Program-made: the position numbers and the translations under genes
Source of the DNA: Oscillospiraceae bacterium
GTDB lineage: Bacteria; Bacillota_A; Clostridia; Oscillospirales; WRJC01
Assembly: GCA_009782405.1 (NCBI GenBank)
Contig: WRJC01000005.1
Coordinates: forward strand, 1-64,000
DNA: 64,000 bases
Reading direction: 5' to 3'
Notes under the pieces: generated by a model
Database searches by the model: none
What the model was told of the DNA's origin: nothing
The model's input: the letters and a program-made list of their open reading frames with translations, nothing else
Shown here: piece after piece, positions 44,192 to 54,656 of the stretch
Layout of the letters: each line of letters begins with the position of its first letter
Position numbering within the stretch: position 1 is the first letter of the stretch

Positions 44192-45763
44192 ATGAAAATC
44201 GAGCTGTATGACACCACTTTGCGCGACGGAGCGCAGAGCCCCGGAATATCATTCACCGCCGAAGACAAGCTGCGCATCATGGCGGCCATAGACGAGTTCG
44301 GAATACCGTACATAGAAGCGGGAAACCCCGGCTCGAACCCAAAAGACATGGAGCTTTTTGAAAAGGCAAAAACCCTGAGCTTGAAAAATTCCAAGCTGTG
44401 CGCCTTTTGTTCCACCTGCCGCGCCGGGGCGGCGGCCGACCGCGACGAGGCGCTGCTCAAAACGATCGGCGCAAATACCGAGATTGTCGCGCTCTGCGGC
44501 AAAAGCTGGCTTTTGCACGTCGAAAAAATCATCAAGACAACCGCCGATGAAAACCTGCGCATAATTTCCGATTCCGTAAAATTCTTGAAGGAAAACCAAA
44601 AAACCGTATTTTTTGACGCGGAACATTTTTTTGACGGATATGCGGACAATCCCGGGTATGCGCTGCAAGTGCTGCGCGCCGCCGAAAAAGCGGGGGCTTC
44701 GGCGATAATTCTGTGCGACACCAACGGCGGCACGATGCCCGATGAGATCCAAAAAGCCGCATGCGCCGCCAAAACAAGCATAAATTTGCCCCTTGGGATC
44801 CACTGCCACGACGACAACGGGCTCGCAGTGGCGGGAACCCTCACCGCAGTCAAAAGCGGGGCGTCCATTGTGCAAGGAACCATAAACGGAATGGGGGAAC
44901 GCTGCGGCAACGCGAATTTATGCATTGCGATCCCCAATTTGCAGCTGAAAATGGGCTATTTTTGCCTGTCCGCCGAAAAGCTGCGGGAACTCGGCCCCTT
45001 TGCCCGCCGCATCGCCGAAATTTCGAATATCGCCTTTGACGAAAATATGCCCTATGTCGGCGGCCACGCCTTCACCCACAAAGCCGGGATGCACATCGAC
45101 GCGGTAAACAAGGCCCCTGCCTCTTTTGAGCATATAGACCCGGCGATAGTGGGAAATGTGCGGAACACGCTCGTTTCGGAATTTGCGGGCAGATCCGCGC
45201 TGATAAACAAAATGAAGCAGATCGCCCCGCAAATCGCAAAAGACTCGCCCGAACTGGCGGAAGCGCTTCGCCTTGTCAAATCATATGAAAACGACGGATA
45301 TCAATTCGAAAACGCCGAAGGATCCCTTTATCTGCTTCTGTTGAAATCGCTGAAAAAACGCAAGGCATATTTCAGCGTCGAGACATTCAAGCTCGTGCTT
45401 TCGGAACCGGACGCGAAATCGGGCAAGCCGGGCGCATTAGTAAAAGTAAAAGTGGGCGGGAAAGAGGAGATGACGGCGGCGGAGGGAGACGGGCCGGTTA
45501 ATGCGCTCGACAAAGCGCTGAGGCGCGCGCTGACTACCTTTTATCCCAAACTCGGCGAAATGAAACTCGTCGATTTCAAAGTGCGCGTGCTCAATTCAAA
45601 TGCGGCAACGGCGGCAAAAGTGCGCGTTTTGATCGAATCTTCGGACAACAGCCGAACTTGGCGCACCGTCGGCGTCAGCACGGACATCATCGAGGCGTCT
45701 TGGAACGCGCTTCTGGATTCGGTGGAATGCAAACTTTCGCTCGACGACGGGCTGATCATATGA
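44192..45763 (+). CDS. cimA: (R)-citramalate synthase
   Basis: It condenses acetyl-CoA and pyruvate to citramalate, the first step of the threonine-independent isoleucine route. The 523-residue product is of the LeuA superfamily ([42 protein letters not shown]). It differs from the upstream LeuA in motifs such as DAEHFFDGY and [12 protein letters not shown], which are typical of the CimA (TIGR00977) group. LeuC, LeuD and LeuB encoded just downstream can process citramalate too. An alternative is a second isopropylmalate synthase, less likely given the motifs. Confidence 0.9.
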   Translation: MKIELYDTTLRDGAQSPGISFTAEDKLRIMAAIDEFGIPYIEAGNPGSNPKDMELFEKAKTLSLKNSKLCAFCSTCRAGAAADRDEALLKTIGANTEIVALCGKSWLLHVEKIIKTTADENLRIISDSVKFLKENQKTVFFDAEHFFDGYADNPGYALQVLRAAEKAGASAIILCDTNGGTMPDEIQKAACAAKTSINLPLGIHCHDDNGLAVAGTLTAVKSGASIVQGTINGMGERCGNANLCIAIPNLQLKMGYFCLSAEKLRELGPFARRIAEISNIAFDENMPYVGGHAFTHKAGMHIDAVNKAPASFEHIDPAIVGNVRNTLVSEFAGRSALINKMKQIAPQIAKDSPELAEALRLVKSYENDGYQFENAEGSLYLLLLKSLKKRKAYFSVETFKLVLSEPDAKSGKPGALVKVKVGGKEEMTAAEGDGPVNALDKALRRALTTFYPKLGEMKLVDFKVRVLNSNAATAAKVRVLIESSDNSRTWRTVGVSTDIIEASWNALLDSVECKLSLDDGLII

Positions 45764-45785
45764 CACGCAAAGGAGGGCATATAAA

Positions 45786-47057
45786 ATGGCAATGACGCTA
45801 AGCCAAAAAATACTCGCTTCCCACGCAGGCAAAGAAACGGCAAAAGCCGGAGAATTCGTTTTCGCCGATGTGGATCTGGTGATGGGCAACGACATAACCG
45901 CTCCGGTCGCCATAGAAGAATTCGGCAAACTCGGGGCAAAAAAAGTGTTCGACGCCCAAAAAATCGCGCTGATCCCCGACCATTTCACCCCCTGCAAAGA
46001 CATAAAAAGCGCGGAGCAAGTAAAAATATTGCGCAATTTCGCCAAAAAGCACAGCATAAGACATTTCTACGAAATGGGCAGGGCGGGAATCGAACACGCG
46101 CTGATCCCCGAACTCGGGCTGGCGCTTCCCGGTGAGCTTGTAATCGGGGCGGATTCGCATACCTGCACTTACGGCGCGCTCTCCGCATTCTCGACGGGGG
46201 TGGGATCCACCGACATGGCCGTTGCCATGGCCACCGGCAAAGCGTGGTTCAGGGTCCCGGAGGCGGTAAAAATCGAAATCACGGGAAAGCTCGGCAAATT
46301 CGTGTCGGGCAAGGACGTAATACTCGAAATCATCGGACAAATCGGGGTCGAGGGCGCGAGATATATGTCGATGGAGTTTGCGGGAGAGGGAATTTCGGAA
46401 CTTTCGATGGACGACAGGCTGTGCATATCGAACATGGCGATCGAAGCAGGCGGAAAAAACGGCATATTCGAATCAGACGATATGACTATAAAATACATAG
46501 ACTCCGCCAACAAAGAAAACAGGCCGTATAAAAGCCATAAAGCGGATGAAGGCGCAATTTACGCGAAAACGCTCAAAATCGATTTGAACGGCCTCGACTG
46601 CGTGGTGGCTTTCCCGCACCTCCCCGAAAACAAGAAATACATATCCGAAATAAAGCCGGGAGAAATAAAAATCGACCAAGCTGTGATAGGATCCTGCACA
46701 AATGGCAGGCTTTCCGATTTGCGGGTTGCAGCCAAAATTTTGAGGGGAAAAAAGGTCGGGAAAAACGTGCGCTGCATAATAATACCGGCCACGCAAAAAA
46801 TCTGGAAAGAGGCGATGGCCGAGGGTTTGCTCGAAATATTCGTAGATTCGGGCTGCGTGGTTTCGACCCCGACCTGCGGGCCTTGCCTTGGAGGGCACAT
46901 GGGCATACTTGCAAGCGGCGAAAAGGCCGTTGCGACCACCAACAGAAATTTCGTGGGCAGGATGGGCCACCCCGAAAGCGAAGTCTACCTGTCAAACCCG
47001 GCGGTCGCGGCGGCTTCGGCAATTATGGGATATATCGCAGATGCGGGGGAGGTGTAA
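45786..47057 (+). CDS. leuC: 3-isopropylmalate dehydratase large subunit
   Basis: With LeuD it isomerises 2- to 3-isopropylmalate, and citramalate in the isoleucine route. The 423-residue protein is of the shorter, bacterial/archaeal LeuC type. Cluster cysteines are C304 (GSCTNGR), C364 and C367 (TCGPCLGG), with the same spacing as in E. coli Leu[21 protein letters not shown] is the substrate loop. AAAGGAGG precedes the ATG. Confidence 0.96.
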   Translation: MAMTLSQKILASHAGKETAKAGEFVFADVDLVMGNDITAPVAIEEFGKLGAKKVFDAQKIALIPDHFTPCKDIKSAEQVKILRNFAKKHSIRHFYEMGRAGIEHALIPELGLALPGELVIGADSHTCTYGALSAFSTGVGSTDMAVAMATGKAWFRVPEAVKIEITGKLGKFVSGKDVILEIIGQIGVEGARYMSMEFAGEGISELSMDDRLCISNMAIEAGGKNGIFESDDMTIKYIDSANKENRPYKSHKADEGAIYAKTLKIDLNGLDCVVAFPHLPENKKYISEIKPGEIKIDQAVIGSCTNGRLSDLRVAAKILRGKKVGKNVRCIIIPATQKIWKEAMAEGLLEIFVDSGCVVSTPTCGPCLGGHMGILASGEKAVATTNRNFVGRMGHPESEVYLSNPAVAAASAIMGYIADAGEV

Positions 47058-47059
47058 AA

Positions 47060-47548
47060 ATGATACGAGGCAAAGCGCACAAATACGGCGACAACGTGGA
47101 CACGGACGTCATAATCCCGGCGAGATATTTGAACACTTCGAATCACTTCGAACTCGCCGCGCACTGCATGGAAGACATAGACAAAGAATTCATAACAAAA
47201 GTCAGGCCAAACGACATAATTGTCGGCGGAAAGAATTTCGGCTGCGGTTCGTCGAGGGAACACGCCCCCATCGCGATAAAGACATCCGGAATATCCGCAG
47301 TCGTCGCGCGCTCTTTCGCCCGGATTTTTTATCGCAACGCGATAAACATAGGCCTGCCCATAATCGAATGCGAAAAAGCCGCCGCCGAATCCGACGGGGG
47401 CGACGAATTTGAGATAAACCTGAAAACCGGCGAAATCAAAAACATCACGAAAGGCAAAAGCTATCGGGGAGAAAAGTTTCCGGATTTCATGATGGAGCTT
47501 TTTCTTGCCGGAGGGCTTGTAAATTATGCGAAGGAGCGGCTAAATTGA
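47060..47548 (+). CDS. leuD: 3-isopropylmalate dehydratase small subunit
   Basis: The 162-residue swivel-domain partner of LeuC has [17 protein letters not shown] at the start and [16 protein letters not shown], the typical substrate-binding block. GGGGAGG precedes the ATG, which lies 2 nt after the leuC stop. Its end overlaps the leuB start (TTGA). Confidence 0.96.
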   Translation: MIRGKAHKYGDNVDTDVIIPARYLNTSNHFELAAHCMEDIDKEFITKVRPNDIIVGGKNFGCGSSREHAPIAIKTSGISAVVARSFARIFYRNAINIGLPIIECEKAAAESDGGDEFEINLKTGEIKNITKGKSYRGEKFPDFMMELFLAGGLVNYAKERLN

Positions 47549-48633
47549 TAAAAAAAATAGCGGTCATTCGAGGAGACGGTATAGGTCCTGAAATCGTCGC
47601 CGAGGCGATAAAAATCCTCGGAAAAGCCGGGGAAAAGCACAGCATCGAGTTTAATTTCACAGATGCGTTGATGGGCGGCGCGGCAATTGAAAAAACAGGA
47701 GTCCCCCTGCCCGAAGAAACCATCGAAATCTGCCGGGGCTGCGACGCGGTTTTGTTAGGGGCCGTCGGCGGCGGGAAATGGGATGCATTGCCCGGGGATA
47801 TGCGGCCCGAGGCGGGGCTGTTGAAACTCAGGAAAGCGCTCGGGCTGTATGCCAACTTGCGCCCTGCGAAAATCGACCCGAATCTCTCCCATTCATCTCC
47901 CCTAAAATTTGAAATCGTCGAAAATGCGGACATCATGGTGGTGAGGGAACTTTGCGGGGGAATATATTTCGGCGAAAAAAAACGCGGCGAAGATGGCGGC
48001 AGCCTGTATGCGTTCGACACGGAAAAATACCGGGATTACGAAATTGACAGGATTGCGAAAAAAGCGTTTGAAATAGCAAAAAAACGCAAAAAAAGGCTTT
48101 GCAGCATAGATAAGGCGAACGTTTTGGAATCGTCGAGGCTTTGGCGGGAGCGCGTGACGAATATGGCGAAAGATTACGGCGAAATCGAGCTTTCCCATAT
48201 GTACGTGGACAACGCGGCCATGCAATTGATAAAAAATCCCGGGCAATTCGACGTAATTTTGGCTTCCAACATGTTCGGCGACATATTGTCGGACGAAGCC
48301 TCGATGATTTGCGGCTCCATCGGAATGATTCCCTCGGCTTCGCTGGGGGAGGGCAATTTCGGGCTGTACGAACCAATACACGGCTCCGCGCCGGACATTG
48401 CGGGAAAGAACACAGCCAATCCGATAGCGGCGGTTTTGTCAAGCGCGATGATGCTCCGCCACAGCTTTGGTCTGGAAGAAGCGGCAAGATCGATCGAAAA
48501 CGCAGTGGGCAAAACGCTTGAACTCGGATACAGGACCGCCGACATAGCCAAAAAGGGCGAAATGGCCGTCGGAACCGTCGAAATGGGCGATGCCATCAAA
48601 AAAACATTTGAAGGCGAGGAGAAGGGCAATTGA
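47545..48633 (+). CDS. leuB: 3-isopropylmalate dehydrogenase, TTG start
   Basis: It oxidises and decarboxylates 3-isopropylmalate with NAD. The 362-residue product begins with TTG ([17 protein letters not shown]), preceded by AAGGAG, and overlaps the leuD stop as TTGA. The substrate motif is [12 protein letters not shown], the Mg site DIL and DEASM, and the NAD motif [20 protein letters not shown]. It also serves the citramalate route by making 2-oxobutanoate. Confidence 0.96.
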   Translation: MIKKIAVIRGDGIGPEIVAEAIKILGKAGEKHSIEFNFTDALMGGAAIEKTGVPLPEETIEICRGCDAVLLGAVGGGKWDALPGDMRPEAGLLKLRKALGLYANLRPAKIDPNLSHSSPLKFEIVENADIMVVRELCGGIYFGEKKRGEDGGSLYAFDTEKYRDYEIDRIAKKAFEIAKKRKKRLCSIDKANVLESSRLWRERVTNMAKDYGEIELSHMYVDNAAMQLIKNPGQFDVILASNMFGDILSDEASMICGSIGMIPSASLGEGNFGLYEPIHGSAPDIAGKNTANPIAAVLSSAMMLRHSFGLEEAARSIENAVGKTLELGYRTADIAKKGEMAVGTVEMGDAIKKTFEGEEKGN

Positions 48634-50339
48634 ACGGCGCCGAATATATAATAAAATTCTTGGAGCAAAAACAAGTTGAAATAATTTTCGGCTATCCAGG
48701 CAGCAAGGTGTTGAGTTTGTACGACGCATTGTACAGGGCAATCGAAAAAGGCGGAAAAACAGCGCATATTTTAACCCGGCACGAGCAGGGCGCGATCCAC
48801 GCCGCCGAAGGTTATGCCCAGGCTACGAAAAAAACAGGGGTGGTGTTCGCCACTTCCGGCCCGGGCGCGACGAATTTAGTCACAGGGCTCGCAGATGCGA
48901 TGCTCGACTCCGTGCCTATTTTCGCCATAACCGGACAAGTGGGTGTTTCGTCCATCGGAAGGGACGCTTTTCAGGAAGCCGATATGCTCGGGGCCAGTTT
49001 GTCCATCACAAAACACAATTATCTGGTCAGGAACATAAAAGACTTGGCATACACGCTCGAAGCCGCTTGGCAGATCGCAAATAACGGAAGGCGCGGTCCG
49101 GTGCTCGTCGACATACCGGCAAACATCTTCGACGAGGAAATAGACCAAGCCGAAGCAAATAAAGCAAAATATATCCCGAGAAACCGCGAAAATTCAAATT
49201 CTTTCGATAAGCAAAAGATTTCAGATTTGCTGTTTGGGTCGTTTCGGCCGGTTATTTTGGCCGGCGGCGGAGTCACAGCTTCCGAAAAAGCCCCCGGCCT
49301 GATGCGAAAATTCATGGAAAAATGCAGCATCATGTGCGCCATTACCCTCATGGGCAAATCCACCGTGGACACCGACATCCCGCTCGGGCTGGGCATGGCC
49401 GGGATGCACGGGCTACCGGCGGCGAACAGGGCGATAGCCGAAAGCGATTTGGTCATCGCGGTGGGCACGCGCTTTTCCGACCGGACAATAGGAAACCCCG
49501 GATTGTTTTCCCAGACAAAAAGCGTAATCCACGCGGACATAGACATCGCCGAAATATCCAAAAACGTGAAACCCACTGTGGCCGCCGTGATCGATTCGGC
49601 CGAATTTTTTTCGCAAATGCTAAAATTGGAAATTCCCGAAGGCAAAATTTCCCAATGGAAAAAATGGCACAGCGAGATAATCGGCGAAAAAGAAAAGCAA
49701 AACGAAAAAATGATTTTTTCCGGGAAACTCAAAATGCGCGAAATCGTGAAAACGGTCGCCGAATTGTGCCAAGACCGCGAAGATTTCATATACGTCACCG
49801 ATGTAGGCCAGCACCAGATGATCGCCGCACAGGAGACAAAGCACAAAAAACCCGGAACATTCATCACTTCGGGGGGGCTGGGTACAATGGGTTTCGGGCT
49901 TCCCGCCGCCATCGGAGCGGCCTTCGGAAAAACGGCGGACCGGGTGATATTGTTTTCGGGCGACGGAAGCATACAAATGACAATACAGGAACTCGCCACC
50001 GTCAAAAAAGCTCCCGTCCCGGTCTATATCTTTGTCTTGGACAACAACAGGCTCGGAATGGTTCGCCAGTGGCAAAAGCATTTTTACGGCGGGAGATATT
50101 CGCAGTCCGTATTGAAAGACAATCCCGAATTCGCGGCAATAGCCGCCGCTTACGGGATAAAGGGCGCAAAAATCTCTTCGAGGGAAAATTTGGGCGGGAA
50201 TATAAAAAAGATATTGGACAGCGGGGAAAACACCCTCGTCCATTTTATCACCGACCCGGAAGAAAACGTATATCCCATAATACCCACGGGCAAAAACAAC
50301 TATGAAATGTTAGTCACGGGGGAGGCGGACAGCCGATGA
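48630..50339 (+). CDS. ilvB: Acetohydroxyacid synthase large subunit, TTG start
   Basis: It makes 2-acetolactate or 2-aceto-2-hydroxybutyrate, using thiamine diphosphate. The 569-residue product starts with TTG ([17 protein letters not shown]), overlapping the leuB stop as TTGA, with GAAGGG just upstream. Motifs are FGYPGSKVL, the catalytic Glu in [15 protein letters not shown], and the ThDP/Mg site [14 protein letters not shown] to [13 protein letters not shown]. It pairs with IlvN encoded next. Confidence 0.96.
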   Translation: MNGAEYIIKFLEQKQVEIIFGYPGSKVLSLYDALYRAIEKGGKTAHILTRHEQGAIHAAEGYAQATKKTGVVFATSGPGATNLVTGLADAMLDSVPIFAITGQVGVSSIGRDAFQEADMLGASLSITKHNYLVRNIKDLAYTLEAAWQIANNGRRGPVLVDIPANIFDEEIDQAEANKAKYIPRNRENSNSFDKQKISDLLFGSFRPVILAGGGVTASEKAPGLMRKFMEKCSIMCAITLMGKSTVDTDIPLGLGMAGMHGLPAANRAIAESDLVIAVGTRFSDRTIGNPGLFSQTKSVIHADIDIAEISKNVKPTVAAVIDSAEFFSQMLKLEIPEGKISQWKKWHSEIIGEKEKQNEKMIFSGKLKMREIVKTVAELCQDREDFIYVTDVGQHQMIAAQETKHKKPGTFITSGGLGTMGFGLPAAIGAAFGKTADRVILFSGDGSIQMTIQELATVKKAPVPVYIFVLDNNRLGMVRQWQKHFYGGRYSQSVLKDNPEFAAIAAAYGIKGAKISSRENLGGNIKKILDSGENTLVHFITDPEENVYPIIPTGKNNYEMLVTGEADSR

Positions 50340-50824
50340 ATGACTCAAACAAGCCAAAGCACGTGATCGTGGCGAAAGTGGACAATATTCCGGGAGTCGT
50401 TTCGAGGATATCGGGATTTTTCACGCGCAGGGGCTACAACATCGAGAGTTTTGTAACCAGCGTGACTGAAAACCCCGCGATATACCACCTCACCTTTTCG
50501 GTTTTATGCTCAGACGACGAAGCCAAGCTTCTCGCGCACCAGATGGGCAGGATCGCCGAGGTCATCGAGGTTTGCGAAACTGAGGGGAGAGATGTGACAA
50601 TCCGCGAATTCATGCTGATAAAGATAAATTGCCCGGGCGAAAAAAGTTTCGAGATATTGCAAAGCTGCGAAATGATGAAAGTGAAAATCGTGGGCAGGGG
50701 CGAAAATTTTGTGACTGTGGAAGTAATGGGGAACTCGCAAAAACTGGACGATGTGATCATCGCCTTTGAAAGGTACGGGATCATCGAAATAGTTCGCTCC
50801 GGCGCCGTCTGCGTTTTGAATTGA
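50336..50824 (+). CDS. ilvN: Acetohydroxyacid synthase small subunit
   Basis: The 162-residue regulatory subunit has an N-terminal ACT domain (VAKVDNIPGVVSRISGFFTRR, NIESFVTSVTEN) that binds valine for feedback, and a C-terminal domain that activates IlvB. The ATG overlaps the ilvB stop (ATGA) after GGGGGAGG. It is the last gene of the leucine operon; only a T-rich stretch without a clear hairpin follows. Confidence 0.95.
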   Translation: MNDSNKPKHVIVAKVDNIPGVVSRISGFFTRRGYNIESFVTSVTENPAIYHLTFSVLCSDDEAKLLAHQMGRIAEVIEVCETEGRDVTIREFMLIKINCPGEKSFEILQSCEMMKVKIVGRGENFVTVEVMGNSQKLDDVIIAFERYGIIEIVRSGAVCVLN

Positions 50825-50865
50825 AGCCATATTTTCCATATTTTTTATTTTTCCCGATTTTTCTG

Positions 50866-50894
50866 TTGCAATCCGGACGATGTTGTAGTATAAT
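50866..50894 (+). promoter_or_regulatory. Sigma-A type promoter of the hexuronate genes
   Basis: TTGCAA (50866-50871), a 17-bp spacer and perfect TATAAT (50889-50894) lie 45 bases before the GTG start at 50940. Confidence 0.8.
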
Positions 50895-50939
50895 GGTTGT
50901 TGCAGATCAATCAAAAATGCAAAAGAGGGGGAAAACTCA

Positions 50940-51830
50940 GTGGCGCAAAATTTCGACCCTGTATACAAAGAGATCGAAAATTACGGGATAATTCCGATAA
51001 TAAAGACCGAAGACGCAGAAATCGCGCTTGCTGCGGCAAAAGCGCTGTCCGCCGGAGGGCTGAATGTCGCCGAAATGATTTTCGAAACGGAAAAAGCGGA
51101 AAAAGCGGCGGAGAAAATAATTGCCGCACTGCCCGGAACGCTGCTTGTCGCCGGAGGCGCCAAATCGAAAAAACAAGCGAAAGGGGCCGCCGATTCGGGC
51201 GCGAAAGCCATAATAACGGATGGTTTCGACGCGAAAATGGCGGAGTGCTGCGAAAACCTCGGAATCCCTTTGCTGATAAAAATAAAAAACGCGGAAGAAA
51301 CAAAAAAAATGCCCGAAGCCAAATTTATCGTCGATAGCGCAAACCCGGACGATTTCGCGAAGCATTTGTCAAACAAAGCGCTTCTCGCGTGCTCTATTGA
51401 TATTATCCCGCAGGAGGCATATGCCGGGGGTTTCGGCGAAATAAAAAAACTGGCGGCCCATGCAGTGCAAAAAATGCTCGGCTACGATCTGGCCCATGTG
51501 GGCATAAACTGCGAAAACGCCGAGCAGGCCGAGCGCGATTCCGGCAGGGTCGAGGCAATATTCGGGCTCGAAAAAACAGATGCCGGCGCCACTTTTTCAA
51601 ACGCCGACATTTTGCATTTCACGAAACAGAGGAGCTACGGCAAAAACGGGCAGATAGCGATCAGCGCGAATTTTATCGACAGGGCGCTATTTTACCTCAA
51701 ACAAGCGGGGAGGCAATTCATCGAGGAAAGCGCGAGATATGACGAGCAGGGAATTTTGGCTTCGATTTATCTCGACAATATAATAGGCGGATTTGCGATC
51801 AAATTGGTCAGGAGGGAAACAAATGGATAA
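50940..51830 (+). CDS. KDPG-aldolase-like protein fused to a VOC domain
   Basis: The 296-residue product begins with GTG (AGAGGGGG upstream). The first half is like KDPG/KHG aldolase: GIIPIIKTEDAEIALAAAKA, the Glu in NVAEMIFET and LLVAGGAKS. The usual Schiff-base lysine motif KFFPA is not clear; AKFIVDSAN is the closest match and the phosphate-binding GG is missing. The second half (about 180-292) has the VOC/glyoxalase pattern (DLAHVGINCENAEQAE, ISANFIDRALFYLKQAGRQF). Beside uxaC it should act on 2-keto-3-deoxy-gluconate or its phosphate, perhaps with changed chemistry. The start of uxaC overlaps its end by 8 nt. Confidence 0.7.
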   Translation: MAQNFDPVYKEIENYGIIPIIKTEDAEIALAAAKALSAGGLNVAEMIFETEKAEKAAEKIIAALPGTLLVAGGAKSKKQAKGAADSGAKAIITDGFDAKMAECCENLGIPLLIKIKNAEETKKMPEAKFIVDSANPDDFAKHLSNKALLACSIDIIPQEAYAGGFGEIKKLAAHAVQKMLGYDLAHVGINCENAEQAERDSGRVEAIFGLEKTDAGATFSNADILHFTKQRSYGKNGQIAISANFIDRALFYLKQAGRQFIEESARYDEQGILASIYLDNIIGGFAIKLVRRETNG

Positions 51831-53235
51831 TTTTTTATGCGACAGCTTTATGCTGAAAAGCGAAACTGCGAAAATTTTGTACCATGAAACGGCGAAAGAT
51901 ATGCCGATAATCGACTATCACTGCCACATAAGCCCAAAAGAGATAGCCGAAGACAAAAAATACGAAAATATCGCGGCTTTATGGCTCACCTGCGGCGACC
52001 ACTACAAATGGCGGGCGATAAGGGCAAACGGATACGGGGAAAAATATGTCACCGGAAATGCCGCGGACTTCGAAAAGTTTTCGGCCTGGGCAAATACGCT
52101 GCCCAAGTGCATAGGAAACCCCCTGTATATCTGGGCGCACATGGAACTGAAAAAATATTTCGGCTACACCGGCGTTTTAAGCGCCGAAACTGCGGATGAA
52201 GTCTGGAATTTGTGCAACGAAAAACTGCAAAGCATGAGCGCCCGCTCGATCATGCGAGATTCAAAAGTGAAACTTATCTGCACCACCGACGACCCCGCCG
52301 ATTCTTTGGAATATCACAAAACGATAAAAGCCGACAAAACATTCGAAATCGAAATTTTGCCCGCTTTTCGGCCCGACAAAGGGCTGCACATAGAAAAGCC
52401 GGGATTTAAGGAATACATAAAAAAGCTCTCTGAAGCAGGCGGCGCGGAAATCACCGATTTGAACTCCCTTTTTGACGCATATTCAAAGCGTATCGGCTAT
52501 TTTGCTTCCCTTGGCTGCAAAACCGCCGACAACGGATTTGAGGAAGTGCCTTTTTTGCGCGGGGATGCAGACCTTGCGCTCAAAAAAGCACTCGGCGGGC
52601 TGGAACTTTCCAAAGAGGAAACCGAAGCCTACAAAACCGAACTCATGCTGTTTTTGGGCCGTGAATACCACAAACGCGGTTTTGTGATGCAGATACATTT
52701 CGGCGTGGCCAGAAACACCAGCGAAAGGCTTTTTGGGATGTTTGGCCCCGATGCGGGCGCGGACGGAATCGGCGGGTACGCATGCATCCCGCAGCTGACA
52801 AAACTGCTTGGCGAACTCGACAAAGACAATGCCTTGCCAAAAACCGTCCTGTATTCGGTGAACCCGACGGACAACGCCGCGCTTGCCGCGCTTGCCGGCT
52901 GTTTCCAGAACAGCGATTGCGGGATAAAGCCCGGCGGTGCAGGAAAATTGCAGCATGGTTCGGCTTGGTGGTACAACGACACGAAAACAGGCATGAGGGA
53001 TCAGCTCGTAAATTTGGCCAACCATTCGCTGCTGGCGAACTTCATCGGGATGCTCACCGATTCGCGGTCATTTGTTTCATACCCGCGCCACGATTACTTC
53101 AGGCGGATATTATGCGAAATACTCGGCGAATATGTCGAAGCCGGGGAATACCCGAGCGACATGGCTTATCTGTCGAAAATGGCCTCAAACATATGCTACA
53201 ACAACGCAAACGAATATTTCGGCTTCGGGCTGTAA
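51823..53235 (+). CDS. uxaC: Glucuronate isomerase
   Basis: It converts glucuronate or galacturonate to fructuronate or tagaturonate. The 470-residue product has the metal motif DYHCHISP near residue 30 and WLTCGDHYKWRAIRANG. CTTDDPADSLEYH and the C-terminal DSRSFVSYPRHDYFRR are also typical of UxaC. GGAGGG lies 7 nt before the ATG at 51823, which is inside the preceding gene. Its stop (53233-53235) touches the stop of the convergent CapA-like gene. Confidence 0.96.
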   Translation: MDNFLCDSFMLKSETAKILYHETAKDMPIIDYHCHISPKEIAEDKKYENIAALWLTCGDHYKWRAIRANGYGEKYVTGNAADFEKFSAWANTLPKCIGNPLYIWAHMELKKYFGYTGVLSAETADEVWNLCNEKLQSMSARSIMRDSKVKLICTTDDPADSLEYHKTIKADKTFEIEILPAFRPDKGLHIEKPGFKEYIKKLSEAGGAEITDLNSLFDAYSKRIGYFASLGCKTADNGFEEVPFLRGDADLALKKALGGLELSKEETEAYKTELMLFLGREYHKRGFVMQIHFGVARNTSERLFGMFGPDAGADGIGGYACIPQLTKLLGELDKDNALPKTVLYSVNPTDNAALAALAGCFQNSDCGIKPGGAGKLQHGSAWWYNDTKTGMRDQLVNLANHSLLANFIGMLTDSRSFVSYPRHDYFRRILCEILGEYVEAGEYPSDMAYLSKMASNICYNNANEYFGFGL

Positions 53236-54525
53236 TTATCTGTGGGCGGCGCTCCTCGCTTCGATTTTGTCCAATATCGCCTTTTTTTGGTCGCCCTCGG
53301 CGAGAATGGGTTTGAAATTGTTTTTCGAAGGGTTTGAAGTGGTCAATATCGGGATTGCCTCTATTCCGCAATCCACTACTTCGCCCCCTTGCAAAACAAA
53401 TTTGGCTTGAAGGATCACGCTCGTGCGGTTTTCAATGTCTGATATAACGTTTCCGTCGAATATGAAGTTGCCGATCGAATATGCGATGTACCTGTCTTTG
53501 TAACGCTCGATCCCCTGCAGCACGTGCGGGTGGTGCCCGATCACCAAATCCGCGCCGTTGTCGATGGCATAACGCGCGGAAGCCACCTGGGAAGCGTTGG
53601 CTATCCTTTCGTCCATGTTGCCCCAGTGGAAAGTGACGATTTTTAATTCGACGCCGTTTGCCTCCATGTATTCGAGGCCTTGCTTTATCGCGGAGGTGCC
53701 GTATCCGACAGAACTCACGAAACCCGTTTTTATCCCGTTTATCTCTTCGACCAAAACAGTCCCGTTGCCAAAATACCCGATTTTTGCGGATTCCAAGGCG
53801 GCCACGGTGTCATTGTAGCCCGTTTGCGAATAGTCGTAGGTGTGGTTGTTTGAGAGGTTGACCGCATCTACGCCTCCCGAAGTCAATATGCCTGTATATT
53901 TGGCATAGCCTTTGTAGTTGTATGGAGCCGCCTTTTTTATGCTTGGATCTTGGTTGTCGGTGAGCGCGCATTCGAGATTTGCCACCACATAGTCGCTTCC
54001 TTTGAAAATATGCGCCACATTTTCAAAAAAATACCCGGGCCCGTACAAATCGTAATATTCGGCGAAAGAACCCGAATAGGCTTTGCGGCTTTCGCTGGCC
54101 AATGTGGTGTCGCCGACCATGGAAAAAACAATTTCGCGCAGATCTGTGCCCGTGGCGTAACGCGGCGGCTTGGGCGGTTTTGGAACTCCCGGATCCTCTT
54201 CTTTTATTTCCTCGACGATGGGCTCTTCCAAATTCGCTTCCTGCCCGTCATCCAAATCAAGTTTTTCCGTTTCTTGCGTTTCTTGCGCTTCTTGCGTTTC
54301 TTGCGCTTCTTCGGATGCGGAATCCGGGTTTTCCGCGGTTTCGGCCCGGGTCGCGGATGTCGCGGGCTCTGTGGTTTTCGAAGAAATTATTTGCTCGGAT
54401 TCCGGTTCGGGCACGGGAACCGGGGCATCCATGAAAATGTCCCCAATCAGAAAACACAGCAAGACGCCCGCAAATACTGCGGCAAAACACAAACATATTT
54501 TTACTGCTTTTTTTATTTTGTTCAT
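53236..54525 (-). CDS. CapA-family protein (metallophosphatase fold), membrane-anchored
   Basis: The 429-residue product has one N-terminal membrane segment (about 8-30), a Thr/Glu/Pro linker with repeated EAQETQETQ-type units, then a CapA/PGA_cap domain from about 130. Motifs are SMVGDTTLA, DYVVANLECALTD, NLSNNHTYDY, HWGNMDE and IGHHPHVLQGIERY, which carry the metal-binding Asp, Asn and His residues. CapA-like proteins take part in poly-gamma-glutamate or other wall polymers; linkage to polysaccharide genes fits. No strong Shine-Dalgarno is seen. A promoter lies at 54566-54594. Confidence 0.85.
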   Translation of the reverse strand: MNKIKKAVKICLCFAAVFAGVLLCFLIGDIFMDAPVPVPEPESEQIISSKTTEPATSATRAETAENPDSASEEAQETQEAQETQETEKLDLDDGQEANLEEPIVEEIKEEDPGVPKPPKPPRYATGTDLREIVFSMVGDTTLASESRKAYSGSFAEYYDLYGPGYFFENVAHIFKGSDYVVANLECALTDNQDPSIKKAAPYNYKGYAKYTGILTSGGVDAVNLSNNHTYDYSQTGYNDTVAALESAKIGYFGNGTVLVEEINGIKTGFVSSVGYGTSAIKQGLEYMEANGVELKIVTFHWGNMDERIANASQVASARYAIDNGADLVIGHHPHVLQGIERYKDRYIAYSIGNFIFDGNVISDIENRTSVILQAKFVLQGGEVVDCGIEAIPILTTSNPSKNNFKPILAEGDQKKAILDKIEARSAAHR

Positions 54526-54565
54526 CTATGTCATACTCGCTTTCCCAAAATGCGGCAATACGTAA

Positions 54566-54594
54566 ATTATACAGCAAAACTTCAAAAATTGCAA
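54566..54594 (-). promoter_or_regulatory. Sigma-A type promoter of the CapA-like gene
   Basis: On the minus strand TTGCAA (54594-54589), a 17-bp spacer and perfect TATAAT (54571-54566), about 40 nt before the start at 54525. Confidence 0.75.
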
Positions 54595-54656
54595 CATAAA
54601 CACCGGAAAATTTAACAAACGTGTAACAAAACAATAGAATACAGGAGATTTAAAAA

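Noticed and set aside
54612..54640. Promoter TTAACA-17-TAGAAT before the acyltransferase gene
   Set aside because: The start of transcription would fall at or after the AGGAG ribosome site (54642-54646), which would then be missing from the message.
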